This document shows, in pieces, positions 53,337 to 61,311 of a stretch of 64,000 nt of DNA. The notes beneath the pieces were generated by a model. It had not been told where the DNA came from, ran no database searches, and saw only the letters and a list, made by a program, of their open reading frames with translations. The stretch is from an uncultured Clostridia bacterium. Its GTDB lineage: Bacteria; Bacillota; Clostridia; Oscillospirales; Acutalibacteraceae. A program made the position numbers and the translations under genes. The stretch spans positions 147,814 through 211,813 of the forward strand of contig CALWIZ010000001.1 of the NCBI GenBank assembly GCA_944380885.1, given 5' to 3'. Positions within the stretch are counted from its first letter, which is position 1; the number at the start of each line of letters is the position of its first letter.

Positions 53337-53822
53337 ATGAAAAAAATTATTTTTAATCCGATAAGTATGTTTATACTGGGTCTGTTATCAGGTTCAGTAA
53401 GCCGACTGCTTGATATATATACTCAAAATTTGGGTAATGTATTTTCACAAATGGCGATATGGATTTTATTCGGCGTTTTGATTTCTATTTACAGCAGCTC
53501 AAAGAAAAAAGCGATGCTTAACGTATTTCCTTTTTGCATAGGTATGCTTATAACATATTATTTTGCAGCGTTTATCACAAAAGGGGTTTACAGTAATATT
53601 TTTATTGCCGGCTGGACTGTCTTTGCTTTGTTTTCTCCGATATTGGCGTATTTTACATGGATTACGAAAGAAAAGGGTTTCTTTCCCAAGATAATCAGTA
53701 TTTGTATAGTGTTGGTATCTGTTTTATCAAGTGTAATTTTGTTTGATGGATTCAGAGTATATGATTTTATTATAAACGCAGTATTGATTTATTTCTTGTT
53801 TATTAAAAAAATAAATAGATGA
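53337..53822 (+). CDS. AT-rich hypothetical membrane protein (DUF6518-like)
   Basis: A 161-residue protein with about five hydrophobic segments and a KKINR tail. It begins MKKIIFNPISMFILGLLSG and contains SRLLDIYTQNLGNVFSQM, which I associate with the DUF6518 family (from memory). It has no recognisable ribosome site. Its base composition and codon use (AAA, TTT, ATA-rich) differ from neighbours, so it looks like an acquired insertion between lepB and rbgA. Function unknown. Confidence 0.65.
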   Translation: MKKIIFNPISMFILGLLSGSVSRLLDIYTQNLGNVFSQMAIWILFGVLISIYSSSKKKAMLNVFPFCIGMLITYYFAAFITKGVYSNIFIAGWTVFALFSPILAYFTWITKEKGFFPKIISICIVLVSVLSSVILFDGFRVYDFIINAVLIYFLFIKKINR

Positions 53823-53848
53823 CGTAATGGAAAAAGGAAGCGGTAAAA

Positions 53849-54736
53849 ATAAGCGAAAATCAAAGAGCATCGTATGACGCGGTAAATGTAAGCTGGTTCC
53901 CGGGGCATATGGCGAAAACCCGCCGTAAAATCAAGGAGATACTTCCGCTTATCGACGCGGTGGCGGAGGTTACCGACGCGCGCGTGCCGGTAAGCAGCCG
54001 TAACCCTGAGCTTAAAAGCCTTATAGGTGACAAGCCGCTTATAATACTTTTAAACAAGTGCGATATGGCTGACCCGGAAGAGACCGCCAAATGGATAAAG
54101 CACTATAAATCAGCAGGAACAGCGGCAATAGGAATAGAGTGCAAGACAGGGAAGGGTCTTGCCGTTTTCAAGGACACTGTAAAAACCGCCCTGGCGGACA
54201 GGCTTCAGATGTACGCGGAAAAGGGAATGACCGGAAAGCCGCTCAGAATAATGGTAGTGGGGATACCGAACGTTGGAAAATCCTCATTTATAAACCGTAT
54301 TGCGGGCGGAGGAAAAGCGAAGGTTGAGAACCGCCCCGGAGTAACGAGGGGAAATCAGTGGTTTACTATTGACCGTCAGCTTGAGCTGCTTGACACGCCG
54401 GGAGTGCTGTGGCCTAAGTTTGAGGATGAAACCGTAGGCGAGCATTTGGCGTTTACCGGAGCGGTAAAGGACAGGATACTGGACACTGAGCTGCTTGCGG
54501 TAAGGCTTATTGAGCTTCTTTCAAAAAAATGCCCGGAAAAGCTGCTTTTAAGATACGGAGAGCTTGAGCTTGAGAGCGACAGCTATGACATACTCTGTCA
54601 GATAGGCAAAAAGCGCGGTATGGTAATAAGGGGCGGCGAGACCGACACTGAAAGGGCGGCTAATATGCTGCTTGAGGAATACCGCAGCTGTAAAATAGGT
54701 AATATAACTCTCGAAAGGGTTGAGGATTATGCCTGA
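53849..54736 (+). CDS. rbgA: Ribosome biogenesis GTPase RbgA (YlqF)
   Basis: Circularly permuted GTPase for late 50S assembly: G4 LLNKCDMA, G1 GIPNVGKSS, G3 DTPG, in that permuted order. The conserved N-terminal WFPGHMAKTRR lies before the first ATG (53909). The frame upstream, back to a stop at 53825-53827, holds no ATG, GTG or TTG. An ATA at 53849, about 9 bases after AAAGGAAG, is the best initiation candidate, so I place the start there. The only canonical option is the ATG at 53909, which would remove WFPGH. Overlaps rnhB. Confidence 0.85.
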   Translation: MSENQRASYDAVNVSWFPGHMAKTRRKIKEILPLIDAVAEVTDARVPVSSRNPELKSLIGDKPLIILLNKCDMADPEETAKWIKHYKSAGTAAIGIECKTGKGLAVFKDTVKTALADRLQMYAEKGMTGKPLRIMVVGIPNVGKSSFINRIAGGGKAKVENRPGVTRGNQWFTIDRQLELLDTPGVLWPKFEDETVGEHLAFTGAVKDRILDTELLAVRLIELLSKKCPEKLLLRYGELELESDSYDILCQIGKKRGMVIRGGETDTERAANMLLEEYRSCKIGNITLERVEDYA

Positions 54737-55331
54737 TTACGAATATGAGAAAGCCGCCGTTTCGCGCGGCTTTAAATATATATGCGGTGTGGACGAGGCC
54801 GGCAGGGGGCCGCTTGCGGGACCGGTCTGCGCGGCGGCGGTTATACTGCCTTTAGATACTGAAATACCGGGACTTAACGATTCAAAAAAGCTGTCCGAAA
54901 AGAAAAGAGAGCAGCTTTTCGATGTTATAACCGAAAAGGCGCTGTCTTACTGCGTGGCATACGGAACGCTTGAGGAAATTGAGGAGTTTAATATTCTTGA
55001 GGCGACCTTTCTCGCAATGAACCGCGCAATAGGAGGATTAAAACTGAAATCGGACTTCGCGCTGATAGATGGAAACCGTGTGCCTAAAGGTATAAAAATC
55101 CCCTGTGAAACGGTAGTAAAAGGCGACGCAAAGTCTATGTCGGTGGCGGCGGCGTCTGTGCTGGCAAAGGTCAGCCGTGACCGCCTTATGCTTGAATACG
55201 ATGAAAAATATCCGCTTTACGATTTTAAGAAGCACAAGGGCTACGGCACAAAGGAGCATACAGAGCTTATTAAAAAATACGGCCCGTGCGAGATACACCG
55301 GCTTTCATTTCTGAAAAATATACTAAAGTGA
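54729..55331 (+). CDS. rnhB: Ribonuclease HII
   Basis: Removes ribonucleotides from RNA-DNA hybrids. Catalytic acidic residues lie in CGVDEAGRGPLAG, DSKKLSEKKRE and LIDGN, with AAASVLAKVSRDR as the signature. About 200 residues. ATG at 54729 overlaps rbgA by 8 bases; the TTG at 54720 is an alternative. Confidence 0.96.
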   Translation: MPDYEYEKAAVSRGFKYICGVDEAGRGPLAGPVCAAAVILPLDTEIPGLNDSKKLSEKKREQLFDVITEKALSYCVAYGTLEEIEEFNILEATFLAMNRAIGGLKLKSDFALIDGNRVPKGIKIPCETVVKGDAKSMSVAAASVLAKVSRDRLMLEYDEKYPLYDFKKHKGYGTKEHTELIKKYGPCEIHRLSFLKNILK

Positions 55332-55358
55332 TTTTTTGAGCGCAGGAACGGTGACAGT

Positions 55359-55721
55359 ATGAATATAGGCAGGACCGGAGAGAAAGGCGAACGGCTTACC
55401 GCGGATTTTATGCGCAAAAAAGGGCTTACGGTCATAAAGCGCAATTATCAGTGCCGCTACGGAGAAATTGACATAATAGCCGAGAGTAAAGAATATATAA
55501 TTTTTACCGAGGTGAAAACAAGGCGGGAGGACAGCCTTATTTCTCCGGCTGAGTCGGTGACCGTTTCAAAACGGCGTAAGATAATTCTTACCGCAGAGGA
55601 TTTTTTAAGCAAATATGAAACCGAGCTTCAGCCGCGCTTTGACGTGGCGGAGGTTACCGTTTTCAGAAAGCCGGACGGCAGCGACGGTTACAGGCTCAGT
55701 TATATGGAAAACGCCTTTTGA
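55359..55721 (+). CDS. YraN family protein (UPF0102), endonuclease-like
   Basis: A 120-residue protein of the restriction-endonuclease-like fold with GEKGERLTADFM, YGEIDIIAESKEY (catalytic-type aspartate) and FTEVKTRRE (ExK). The family commonly follows rnhB. Its function is unknown; nuclease activity is suspected. Confidence 0.9.
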   Translation: MNIGRTGEKGERLTADFMRKKGLTVIKRNYQCRYGEIDIIAESKEYIIFTEVKTRREDSLISPAESVTVSKRRKIILTAEDFLSKYETELQPRFDVAEVTVFRKPDGSDGYRLSYMENAF

Positions 55722-55736
55722 AAAGAGTTGTTGCGT

Positions 55737-56606
55737 ATGGATTTTTTCGACCTGCACTGTGACACGCCTTATGAGTGCTTTTTTAAAAATCAGCCGTTTT
55801 ATAAAAACAGTCTTGCCGTATCAGGCGAAAAGGGAAAAATTTTTGATAATTGGAAGCAGGTTTTCGCGGTGTGGATAAGGGACGATGTAAGCGAGCCGTA
55901 CAGGCTTTACCGTGCCGTGCTTGACGGTTTTAAGGAAAAGCTCGGCGAAAAACCTGAATGCCTTACGCCGTATTTCGCGGTGGAGGGCGGCGCGGTGACA
56001 GAGGAAAACACCGACCTTCTCTATAACCTTAAAGAGGACGGAATACGCTTTTTAACCCTTACATGGAACGGCGAAAACCGAATAGCCGGCGGGGTAAACA
56101 GCGAAAAGGGACTTACGCATTTCGGCAGAAGAGTCATAGAAAAGCTGAATGAGCTGGATATACGCTGCGATTTGTCACACCTTAACGAAAAGAGCTTTTA
56201 CAAGGCGGCGGAGCTTGCCGATATGCCGCTTGTGACCCACGCATGCTGCCGGACTGTGTGCGGACATAAGCGCAACCTTACCGATGAGCAGCTAAAGCTG
56301 ATTTCCGAAAAAAACGGCATTGTCGGTCTGTGCTTTTATCCGGATTTTCTGGGCGGAGATGTGTTTGAGAAATTTTACGAAAATATACTTCATCTGCTTG
56401 ATATGGGCATGGAAAACAATATCGCGGTGGGTTCGGATTTTGACGGAGCGGATATGTCTCCGGAGCTTTGCGGTATAAATCAGATACCGCAGCTGCGCCG
56501 TTTTCTTTATGAAAAAGGGCTCGAAGAAGAGCTGACCGAAAAAATATTTTTTAAAAACGCGCAAAAATACACCGAAACCTTTGACAAAAGGCGCAATGTG
56601 GTTTAA
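55737..56606 (+). CDS. Dipeptidase, peptidase M19 family
   Basis: Zinc dipeptidase related to renal dipeptidase. It has FDLHCDTP with the first metal ligands, VEGG, the catalytic-type THACCRTVCGHKRNL stretch (usual form SHSNxR), and VGSDFDGAD. About 289 residues. ATG at 55737, or TTG nine bases earlier. No signal peptide, so cytoplasmic. The altered SHSN motif (THAC) is worth noting. Confidence 0.87.
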   Translation: MDFFDLHCDTPYECFFKNQPFYKNSLAVSGEKGKIFDNWKQVFAVWIRDDVSEPYRLYRAVLDGFKEKLGEKPECLTPYFAVEGGAVTEENTDLLYNLKEDGIRFLTLTWNGENRIAGGVNSEKGLTHFGRRVIEKLNELDIRCDLSHLNEKSFYKAAELADMPLVTHACCRTVCGHKRNLTDEQLKLISEKNGIVGLCFYPDFLGGDVFEKFYENILHLLDMGMENNIAVGSDFDGADMSPELCGINQIPQLRRFLYEKGLEEELTEKIFFKNAQKYTETFDKRRNVV

Positions 56607-56641
56607 AATATTCGGAGAAGTTGAAATTAGGAGAAACCGTT

Positions 56642-58129
56642 ATGAACTATGTGAGCACAAGAGATAAATCGGTAAAGGTCACGGCTGCCGAGGCGATAGC
56701 CAAAGGCATTTCGGACGAGGGCGGACTGTTCGTGCCCGAGAGCTTTCCGCGCTTTACCGCTGAAGATTTTGAAAACTTAAAAAGCCTTGATTATATAGGC
56801 AGGGCAAAATATGTACTTAAATACTTCCTCGGCGATTTTACCGAAGAAGAGATAGATTACTGCGTTAAGGGAGCATATTCCGGCAGCTTTGACGGGGATA
56901 TGCCTGCGCCGATTTCACTTGTCGGAAAGGAAATGAATATCCTTGAGCTGTGGCACGGCCCGACCTGTGCGTTTAAGGACCTGGCGCTTCAGCTGCTGCC
57001 GTATCTGCTTACCACATCGGCAAAAAAGACCGCGTCAGGCAAAAAGACGGTTATACTCGTCGCGACGTCGGGGGATACCGGAAAAGCGGCGCTTGAAGGC
57101 TTTAAGGACGTTCCGGATACCGAGATAATGGTATTCTATCCGAGCGAGGGCGTAAGTCCCATGCAGAAGCTGCAGATGGATTCGCAGAAGGGCGGAAATG
57201 TCCATGTATGCGCCATAAAGGGCAATTTTGACGATGCGCAGACCGGCGTAAAAAAGATTTTCACCGACAGCGCCGTAAAAGAGAAGCTGGCGGAGCACAA
57301 TATGCAGTTCTCGTCCGCTAATTCCATTAACTGGGGAAGACTCGCTCCGCAGATAGTATATTATATTTCGGCTTACTGCGACCTGCTTTCGCGCGGTGAA
57401 GATTTAAGTGCGGGCTTCAATGTCGTAGTGCCGACCGGAAACTTCGGAAACATACTCGCGGCGTATTACGCCGAAAAAATGGGCGTGCCGATAAGCAGGC
57501 TTATATGCGCTTCAAACGCCAATAATGTTCTTACCGATTTCATAAGAACCGGAACCTACAATAAAAATAGGGATTTCTATACAACCATTTCGCCGTCTAT
57601 GGATATACTGATCTCAAGCAATCTTGAGAGAATGCTGTTTGAGCTTTCGGGGTGCGACGATAAGACGGTCGCCGCTTTGCAGGCAGACCTTTCGCAGGAG
57701 GGAGTTTTCATTGTCAGTGACACCATAAAAAAACGTCTTTCGGAGCTTTTCTGGGGCGGCAGCTGCGACGACGGCGAAACGCTTGCAACAATAGGCGGTA
57801 TGTTCAGGAAATACGGCTATCTGTGCGACACGCATACGGCTGTCGCCGTGGGCGTTTATAAAAAATACAGAGAGGAAACCGGCGACATAAAGCCGGTGGT
57901 CATAGCCTCTACCGCTTCGCCTTATAAGTTCGCGGACAGCGTGCTTTCCGCCGTTACCGATAAAAAGACGGACAGCGAATTCGGCAACGTCCGTCTGCTG
58001 TCCGAGGTGACTTCAACCGAAATTCCGGCTCCGATAAAGGCGCTGGAAAATGCCGAGGTAAGATTTAAGGAGCTGTGCGACAAGGATAAGATGCTTGACG
58101 CGGTCTATGCGGCGCTCGGAATAAAATAA
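56642..58129 (+). CDS. thrC: Threonine synthase
   Basis: PLP-dependent enzyme converting O-phosphohomoserine to threonine. Its pyridoxal lysine is in GPTCAFKDLALQ. An N-terminal YVSTRDKSVKVTAAEAIAKG, and TSGDTGKAALEGF and VPTGNFGNILAAYY phosphate-binding loops, fit the long (about 495 residue) form. ATG at 56642 with AGGAG upstream. No hom or thrB nearby. Ends in a bidirectional terminator. Confidence 0.95.
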   Translation: MNYVSTRDKSVKVTAAEAIAKGISDEGGLFVPESFPRFTAEDFENLKSLDYIGRAKYVLKYFLGDFTEEEIDYCVKGAYSGSFDGDMPAPISLVGKEMNILELWHGPTCAFKDLALQLLPYLLTTSAKKTASGKKTVILVATSGDTGKAALEGFKDVPDTEIMVFYPSEGVSPMQKLQMDSQKGGNVHVCAIKGNFDDAQTGVKKIFTDSAVKEKLAEHNMQFSSANSINWGRLAPQIVYYISAYCDLLSRGEDLSAGFNVVVPTGNFGNILAAYYAEKMGVPISRLICASNANNVLTDFIRTGTYNKNRDFYTTISPSMDILISSNLERMLFELSGCDDKTVAALQADLSQEGVFIVSDTIKKRLSELFWGGSCDDGETLATIGGMFRKYGYLCDTHTAVAVGVYKKYREETGDIKPVVIASTASPYKFADSVLSAVTDKKTDSEFGNVRLLSEVTSTEIPAPIKALENAEVRFKELCDKDKMLDAVYAALGIK

Positions 58130-58131
58130 AA

Positions 58132-58164
58132 AATATCCGGCTTAAAAAGCCGGATATTACTTTT
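58132..58164. terminator. Bidirectional terminator between thrC and the DUF1540 gene
   Basis: Perfect stem AATATCCGGCTT/AAGCCGGATATT (58132-58158) with a short T-run on the plus side and a longer TTTTTTATTTTA on the minus side. It serves thrC and the converging DUF1540 gene. Confidence 0.8.
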
Positions 58165-58175
58165 ACGGAGAACCG

Positions 58176-58340
58176 TTACCTTGCCTTGAAGGTATCGCAG
58201 CAGGTATCAGAGCAGTTTGTGGCTTCTCCGTTGCCAACTTGAATTTTGCCGGCAGAGCACATATTGTCTGCGGTGTGATGAACACAGTTCTTCACGCTGC
58301 ATGATACGCACAGAGCGGTTTCGCATTTGCAGTCTGACAA
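58176..58340 (-). CDS. DUF1540 domain-containing small cysteine-rich protein
   Basis: A 54-residue protein with nine cysteines. It contains the DUF1540 pattern CSVKNCVHHTADNMCSAG followed by IQVGNG and C..TCCDTF. Members are probably metal-binding and common in spore-forming Clostridia. The start is a TTG at 58338-58340, 10 bases after AAAGGA; a second TTG three codons upstream is less well spaced. It lies alone on the minus strand between two plus-strand genes. Easily missed because of its length and start codon. Confidence 0.75.
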   Translation of the reverse strand: MSDCKCETALCVSCSVKNCVHHTADNMCSAGKIQVGNGEATNCSDTCCDTFKAR

Positions 58341-58437
58341 ATCAATCAAGTCCTTTCCGACCCTTTTCGGGGTCTCTTATATTATTTGCGTATAAAGCGG
58401 TTTTATGTAAAAAATTTTTATAAGGCGGTGAGCGCTT

Positions 58438-59115
58438 CTGAGCATTTTCGCAATTTCCGATTTGCATCTTTCTTTCGGCACTGACAAGCCGATGAATATT
58501 TTTAAGGGCTGGGACAATCATACAGAGCGGATAAAAGCAAACTGGACAAGACTTGTAAAGCCGGAGGATACGGTGATTATGCCGGGCGATTTCTCGTGGG
58601 GGCTTAAGTTAGAGGAAACGGTAAAGGATTTTGAGTTTCTTGAGTCTCTTCCGGGGAAAAAACTGCTTATTAAAGGCAATCACGATCTGTGGTGGAACAC
58701 TGCCAAAAAAACGCGTGAGTTTTTTGCAGCACACGGATTTTCTTCGGTAGATATAATATACAACAGCTGCGCAGTATGCGAGGGCAGTGCTGTGGCGGGA
58801 ACAAGAGGCTGGTTTTTTGACGACAAGGCCGATAAAAAGGTGCTCGCCCGTGAAGCCGGCAGACTGGAGGCATCGCTGTCGGAAGCGGAAAAAACGGGAC
58901 TTCCTGTTCTGACGTTTCTGCATTATCCGCCTGTTTACGGCGGCGCTGTCTGCGGCGAAATATTCGACGTGATAAAAAAACACGGAATCAAAAAGATTTA
59001 TCACGGACATATACACGGCGCGGGACTCAACGCCGCTGTAAAAGAGTACGATGGCGTGCAGTTCAGCCTGATATCGTGTGATTGCGTGGATTTTACGCCG
59101 GTTTTTGTGGTGTGA
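58438..59115 (+). CDS. Calcineurin-like metallophosphoesterase, CTG start
   Basis: Phosphoesterase with the full metal-site series: FAISDLHLS (D, H), MPGDFSWG (GD), IKGNHDLWW (GNH) and YHGHIHGAG (GHxH). The D-x-H residues lie before the first TTG (58462), and a stop at 58429-58431 limits upstream extension, so the start must lie in between. CTG at 58438, 6 bases after AAGGCGGTGA (ten of twelve bases match the ideal anti-16S complement), is the best candidate, giving MSIFAISDLHLSF. Substrate unknown. 225 residues. Confidence 0.85.
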   Translation: MSIFAISDLHLSFGTDKPMNIFKGWDNHTERIKANWTRLVKPEDTVIMPGDFSWGLKLEETVKDFEFLESLPGKKLLIKGNHDLWWNTAKKTREFFAAHGFSSVDIIYNSCAVCEGSAVAGTRGWFFDDKADKKVLAREAGRLEASLSEAEKTGLPVLTFLHYPPVYGGAVCGEIFDVIKKHGIKKIYHGHIHGAGLNAAVKEYDGVQFSLISCDCVDFTPVFVV

Positions 59116-59159
59116 TATTATATATTTTTACCGAATTTACGGTTTGTTTAAAAAATATG

Positions 59160-59188
59160 TGGAAAAAATCATTAAGCTGTGCTATAAT
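59160..59188 (+). promoter_or_regulatory. Promoter for tig
   Basis: TGGAAA (59160-59165), 17-base spacer, perfect TATAAT (59183-59188). The leader is about 65 bases. Confidence 0.5.
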
Positions 59189-59258
59189 AATTTGAACTAT
59201 TGTAAAATGAGTAAAAGCGCCCTGCGCTGGCCTTGTTTTACTGTACGGAGGTATAAAA

Positions 59259-60650
59259 ATGAGCTTGAAAGAAACAAAAAAGGTTGATACTAACAGGTAT
59301 CAGCTTGAAATCACCGTTGACGGTGAAAAATTCCGCGAAGCGATAAAGGAAGCGTACAAAAAGAACGGAAAGAAAATAAACGTTCCCGGCTTCAGAAAAG
59401 GCAAGGCGCCGCTCCATATTATCGAGACATATTACGGCTCCGAGGTTTTCTTTGAGGACGCCTTCAATCTGCTTTACAACGACCTTGTTGACGATGCTAT
59501 TACCGAGTCGGGTCTTAAGGTAATAAACGACAAAATGGATTTTGACCTTGTCTCCATTTCCAAAGATGACGGTGTCGATTTCAAAGTTTCTGTAACAACA
59601 TATCCCGAAATAGAAGTGGGTGAATACAAGGGCCTTAAGGCTGAAAAGGCCGCCGTCAAGGTTGACGCGGCCGAAGTGAACGCCGAAGTGAATGCCATGG
59701 CTGAGCGCAACGCCCGCATGGTATCGGTAGAAGACCGCGCTGCGGCAAACGGTGATACCGTTATAATCGATTTTGAAGGCTTTACTGACGGCAAGGCTTT
59801 CGACGGAGGCAAGGCTGAGGGTCATTCTCTCGTGCTCGGCTCAGGACAGTTTATCCCCGGCTTTGAGGAGCAGATTGTCGGAAAGAACATCGGCGACGAG
59901 TTTTACGTAAACGTCACATTCCCCGAGGATTACGGCGCCAAGGAGCTTGCCGGCAAGGAAGCTCTCTTCAAGGTAAAGCTGCACGAGATAAAGGTCCGCG
60001 AGCTTCCGAAGGTTGACGATGAGTTTGCCAAAGACGTAAGCGAGTTTGATACTCTCAAAGAGCTTAAGGCAGATTTAAAGAAAAAGGCGCTTGACCGCAA
60101 GAAGAAAGCGGCTGAAGAAGCCGTAGAGAACGCTCTCGTTCAGCAGATAGTTGACAGCATAAAGGGCGAAATTCCGGAGGCTATGTATGAGAACCGCCTT
60201 AACCAGAGCGTTGAGGAGTTCGCTTACAGGCTCCAGGGTCAGGGACTTAACCTTGAGACCTATCTTAAATATACAAATTCAAATATCGACGATTTCAAGA
60301 AATCATTCCGTCCTCAGGCGGAGGCTCAGGTCAAGTACAGACTTGCTCTTGAAAAGATTGTTGAGCTTGAGAACATTACTGCCGATGAAAAAGAAATCGA
60401 GGAACAGTATGAGAAAATGGCAAAGGATTACGGCGTAGAGGTTGACAGGGTCAAGGCCGCCATACCTGCTGCTGAGCTCGCGAAGGATATAGCCGTAGGC
60501 AAGGCGATTGACTTTATAAAGGAAAACGCCGTTATAACCGAAAAGGCTGAAGAAAAATCCGAGGAAAAGGCCGAAGAAAAGCCGGCAGCCAAAAAGACCG
60601 CGGCTAAAAAAACTGCCGCTAAAAAAACTGAGGAAAAATCAGACGAATAA
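59259..60650 (+). CDS. tig: Trigger factor
   Basis: Ribosome-bound chaperone and prolyl isomerase. The ribosome-binding GFRKGKAP loop is at about residue 45-52. The central FKBP domain spans about 150-240 (TVIIDFEGFTDGKAFDGG), followed by a helical C-terminal domain. A low-complexity tail of about 35 residues ends with three AAKKT repeats and acidic blocks, not usual for trigger factor. GGAGG precedes the ATG. clpP and clpX follow. Confidence 0.95.
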   Translation: MSLKETKKVDTNRYQLEITVDGEKFREAIKEAYKKNGKKINVPGFRKGKAPLHIIETYYGSEVFFEDAFNLLYNDLVDDAITESGLKVINDKMDFDLVSISKDDGVDFKVSVTTYPEIEVGEYKGLKAEKAAVKVDAAEVNAEVNAMAERNARMVSVEDRAAANGDTVIIDFEGFTDGKAFDGGKAEGHSLVLGSGQFIPGFEEQIVGKNIGDEFYVNVTFPEDYGAKELAGKEALFKVKLHEIKVRELPKVDDEFAKDVSEFDTLKELKADLKKKALDRKKKAAEEAVENALVQQIVDSIKGEIPEAMYENRLNQSVEEFAYRLQGQGLNLETYLKYTNSNIDDFKKSFRPQAEAQVKYRLALEKIVELENITADEKEIEEQYEKMAKDYGVEVDRVKAAIPAAELAKDIAVGKAIDFIKENAVITEKAEEKSEEKAEEKPAAKKTAAKKTAAKKTEEKSDE

Positions 60651-60710
60651 CTGAATATAATTAAACGCGAGTGTCTATAATCTATTTGACCTGAAACGGA
60701 GGTAATTATT

Positions 60711-61298
60711 TTGGATATGACATTGGTTCCTTATGTAATTGAACAGACCAGCAGGGGCGAGCGCTCCTACGATATTTTTTCAAGACTTCTGAATGACCGT
60801 ATTATAATGCTGAACGACGAGGTAAACAGCGCTTCTGCAGGGGTAATTATTGCGCAGATGCTTTTTCTTGAGGGTCAGGACCCGGATAAGGACATCAGCT
60901 TTTATATCAACAGCCCCGGCGGCTCAGTTACCGACGGTATGGCGATTTATGACACCATGCAGTATATCAAGTGCGATGTAAGCACCATATGTCTCGGCAT
61001 GGCGGCAAGCATGGGCGCGTTTCTTTTGGCGGCAGGCACAAAGGGCAAGCGTTTCGCGCTGCCCAACAGCGAGATAATGATTCACCAGCCGCTCGGTCAG
61101 GCAAAGGGTCAGGCTACCGATATTCTTATACATGCTCACCATATTGAGAAAATCAGGGCAAATATCAACCGCATTTTAGCGGACGCTACCGGAAAGCCAC
61201 TTGAGCAGATTCAGCTCGATACCGAAAGGGATAACTTTATGACAGCGGCAGAGGCGGCGGAGTACGGACTTATTGATAAAGTAATTTCCAAGAGATAG
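60711..61298 (+). CDS. clpP: ATP-dependent Clp protease proteolytic subunit
   Basis: Serine protease forming the tetradecameric chamber. It has the catalytic [14 protein letters not shown] serine, the EIMIHQPLG histidine, and an aspartate in [16 protein letters not shown]. 195 residues. The start is TTG at 60711 (GGAGGT 7 bases upstream) or the ATG at 60717 ([10 protein letters not shown], closer to the canonical N-terminus). Encoded between tig and clpX. Confidence 0.96.
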   Translation: MDMTLVPYVIEQTSRGERSYDIFSRLLNDRIIMLNDEVNSASAGVIIAQMLFLEGQDPDKDISFYINSPGGSVTDGMAIYDTMQYIKCDVSTICLGMAASMGAFLLAAGTKGKRFALPNSEIMIHQPLGQAKGQATDILIHAHHIEKIRANINRILADATGKPLEQIQLDTERDNFMTAAEAAEYGLIDKVISKR

Positions 61299-61311
61299 AG
61301 GTACTGTTTTA

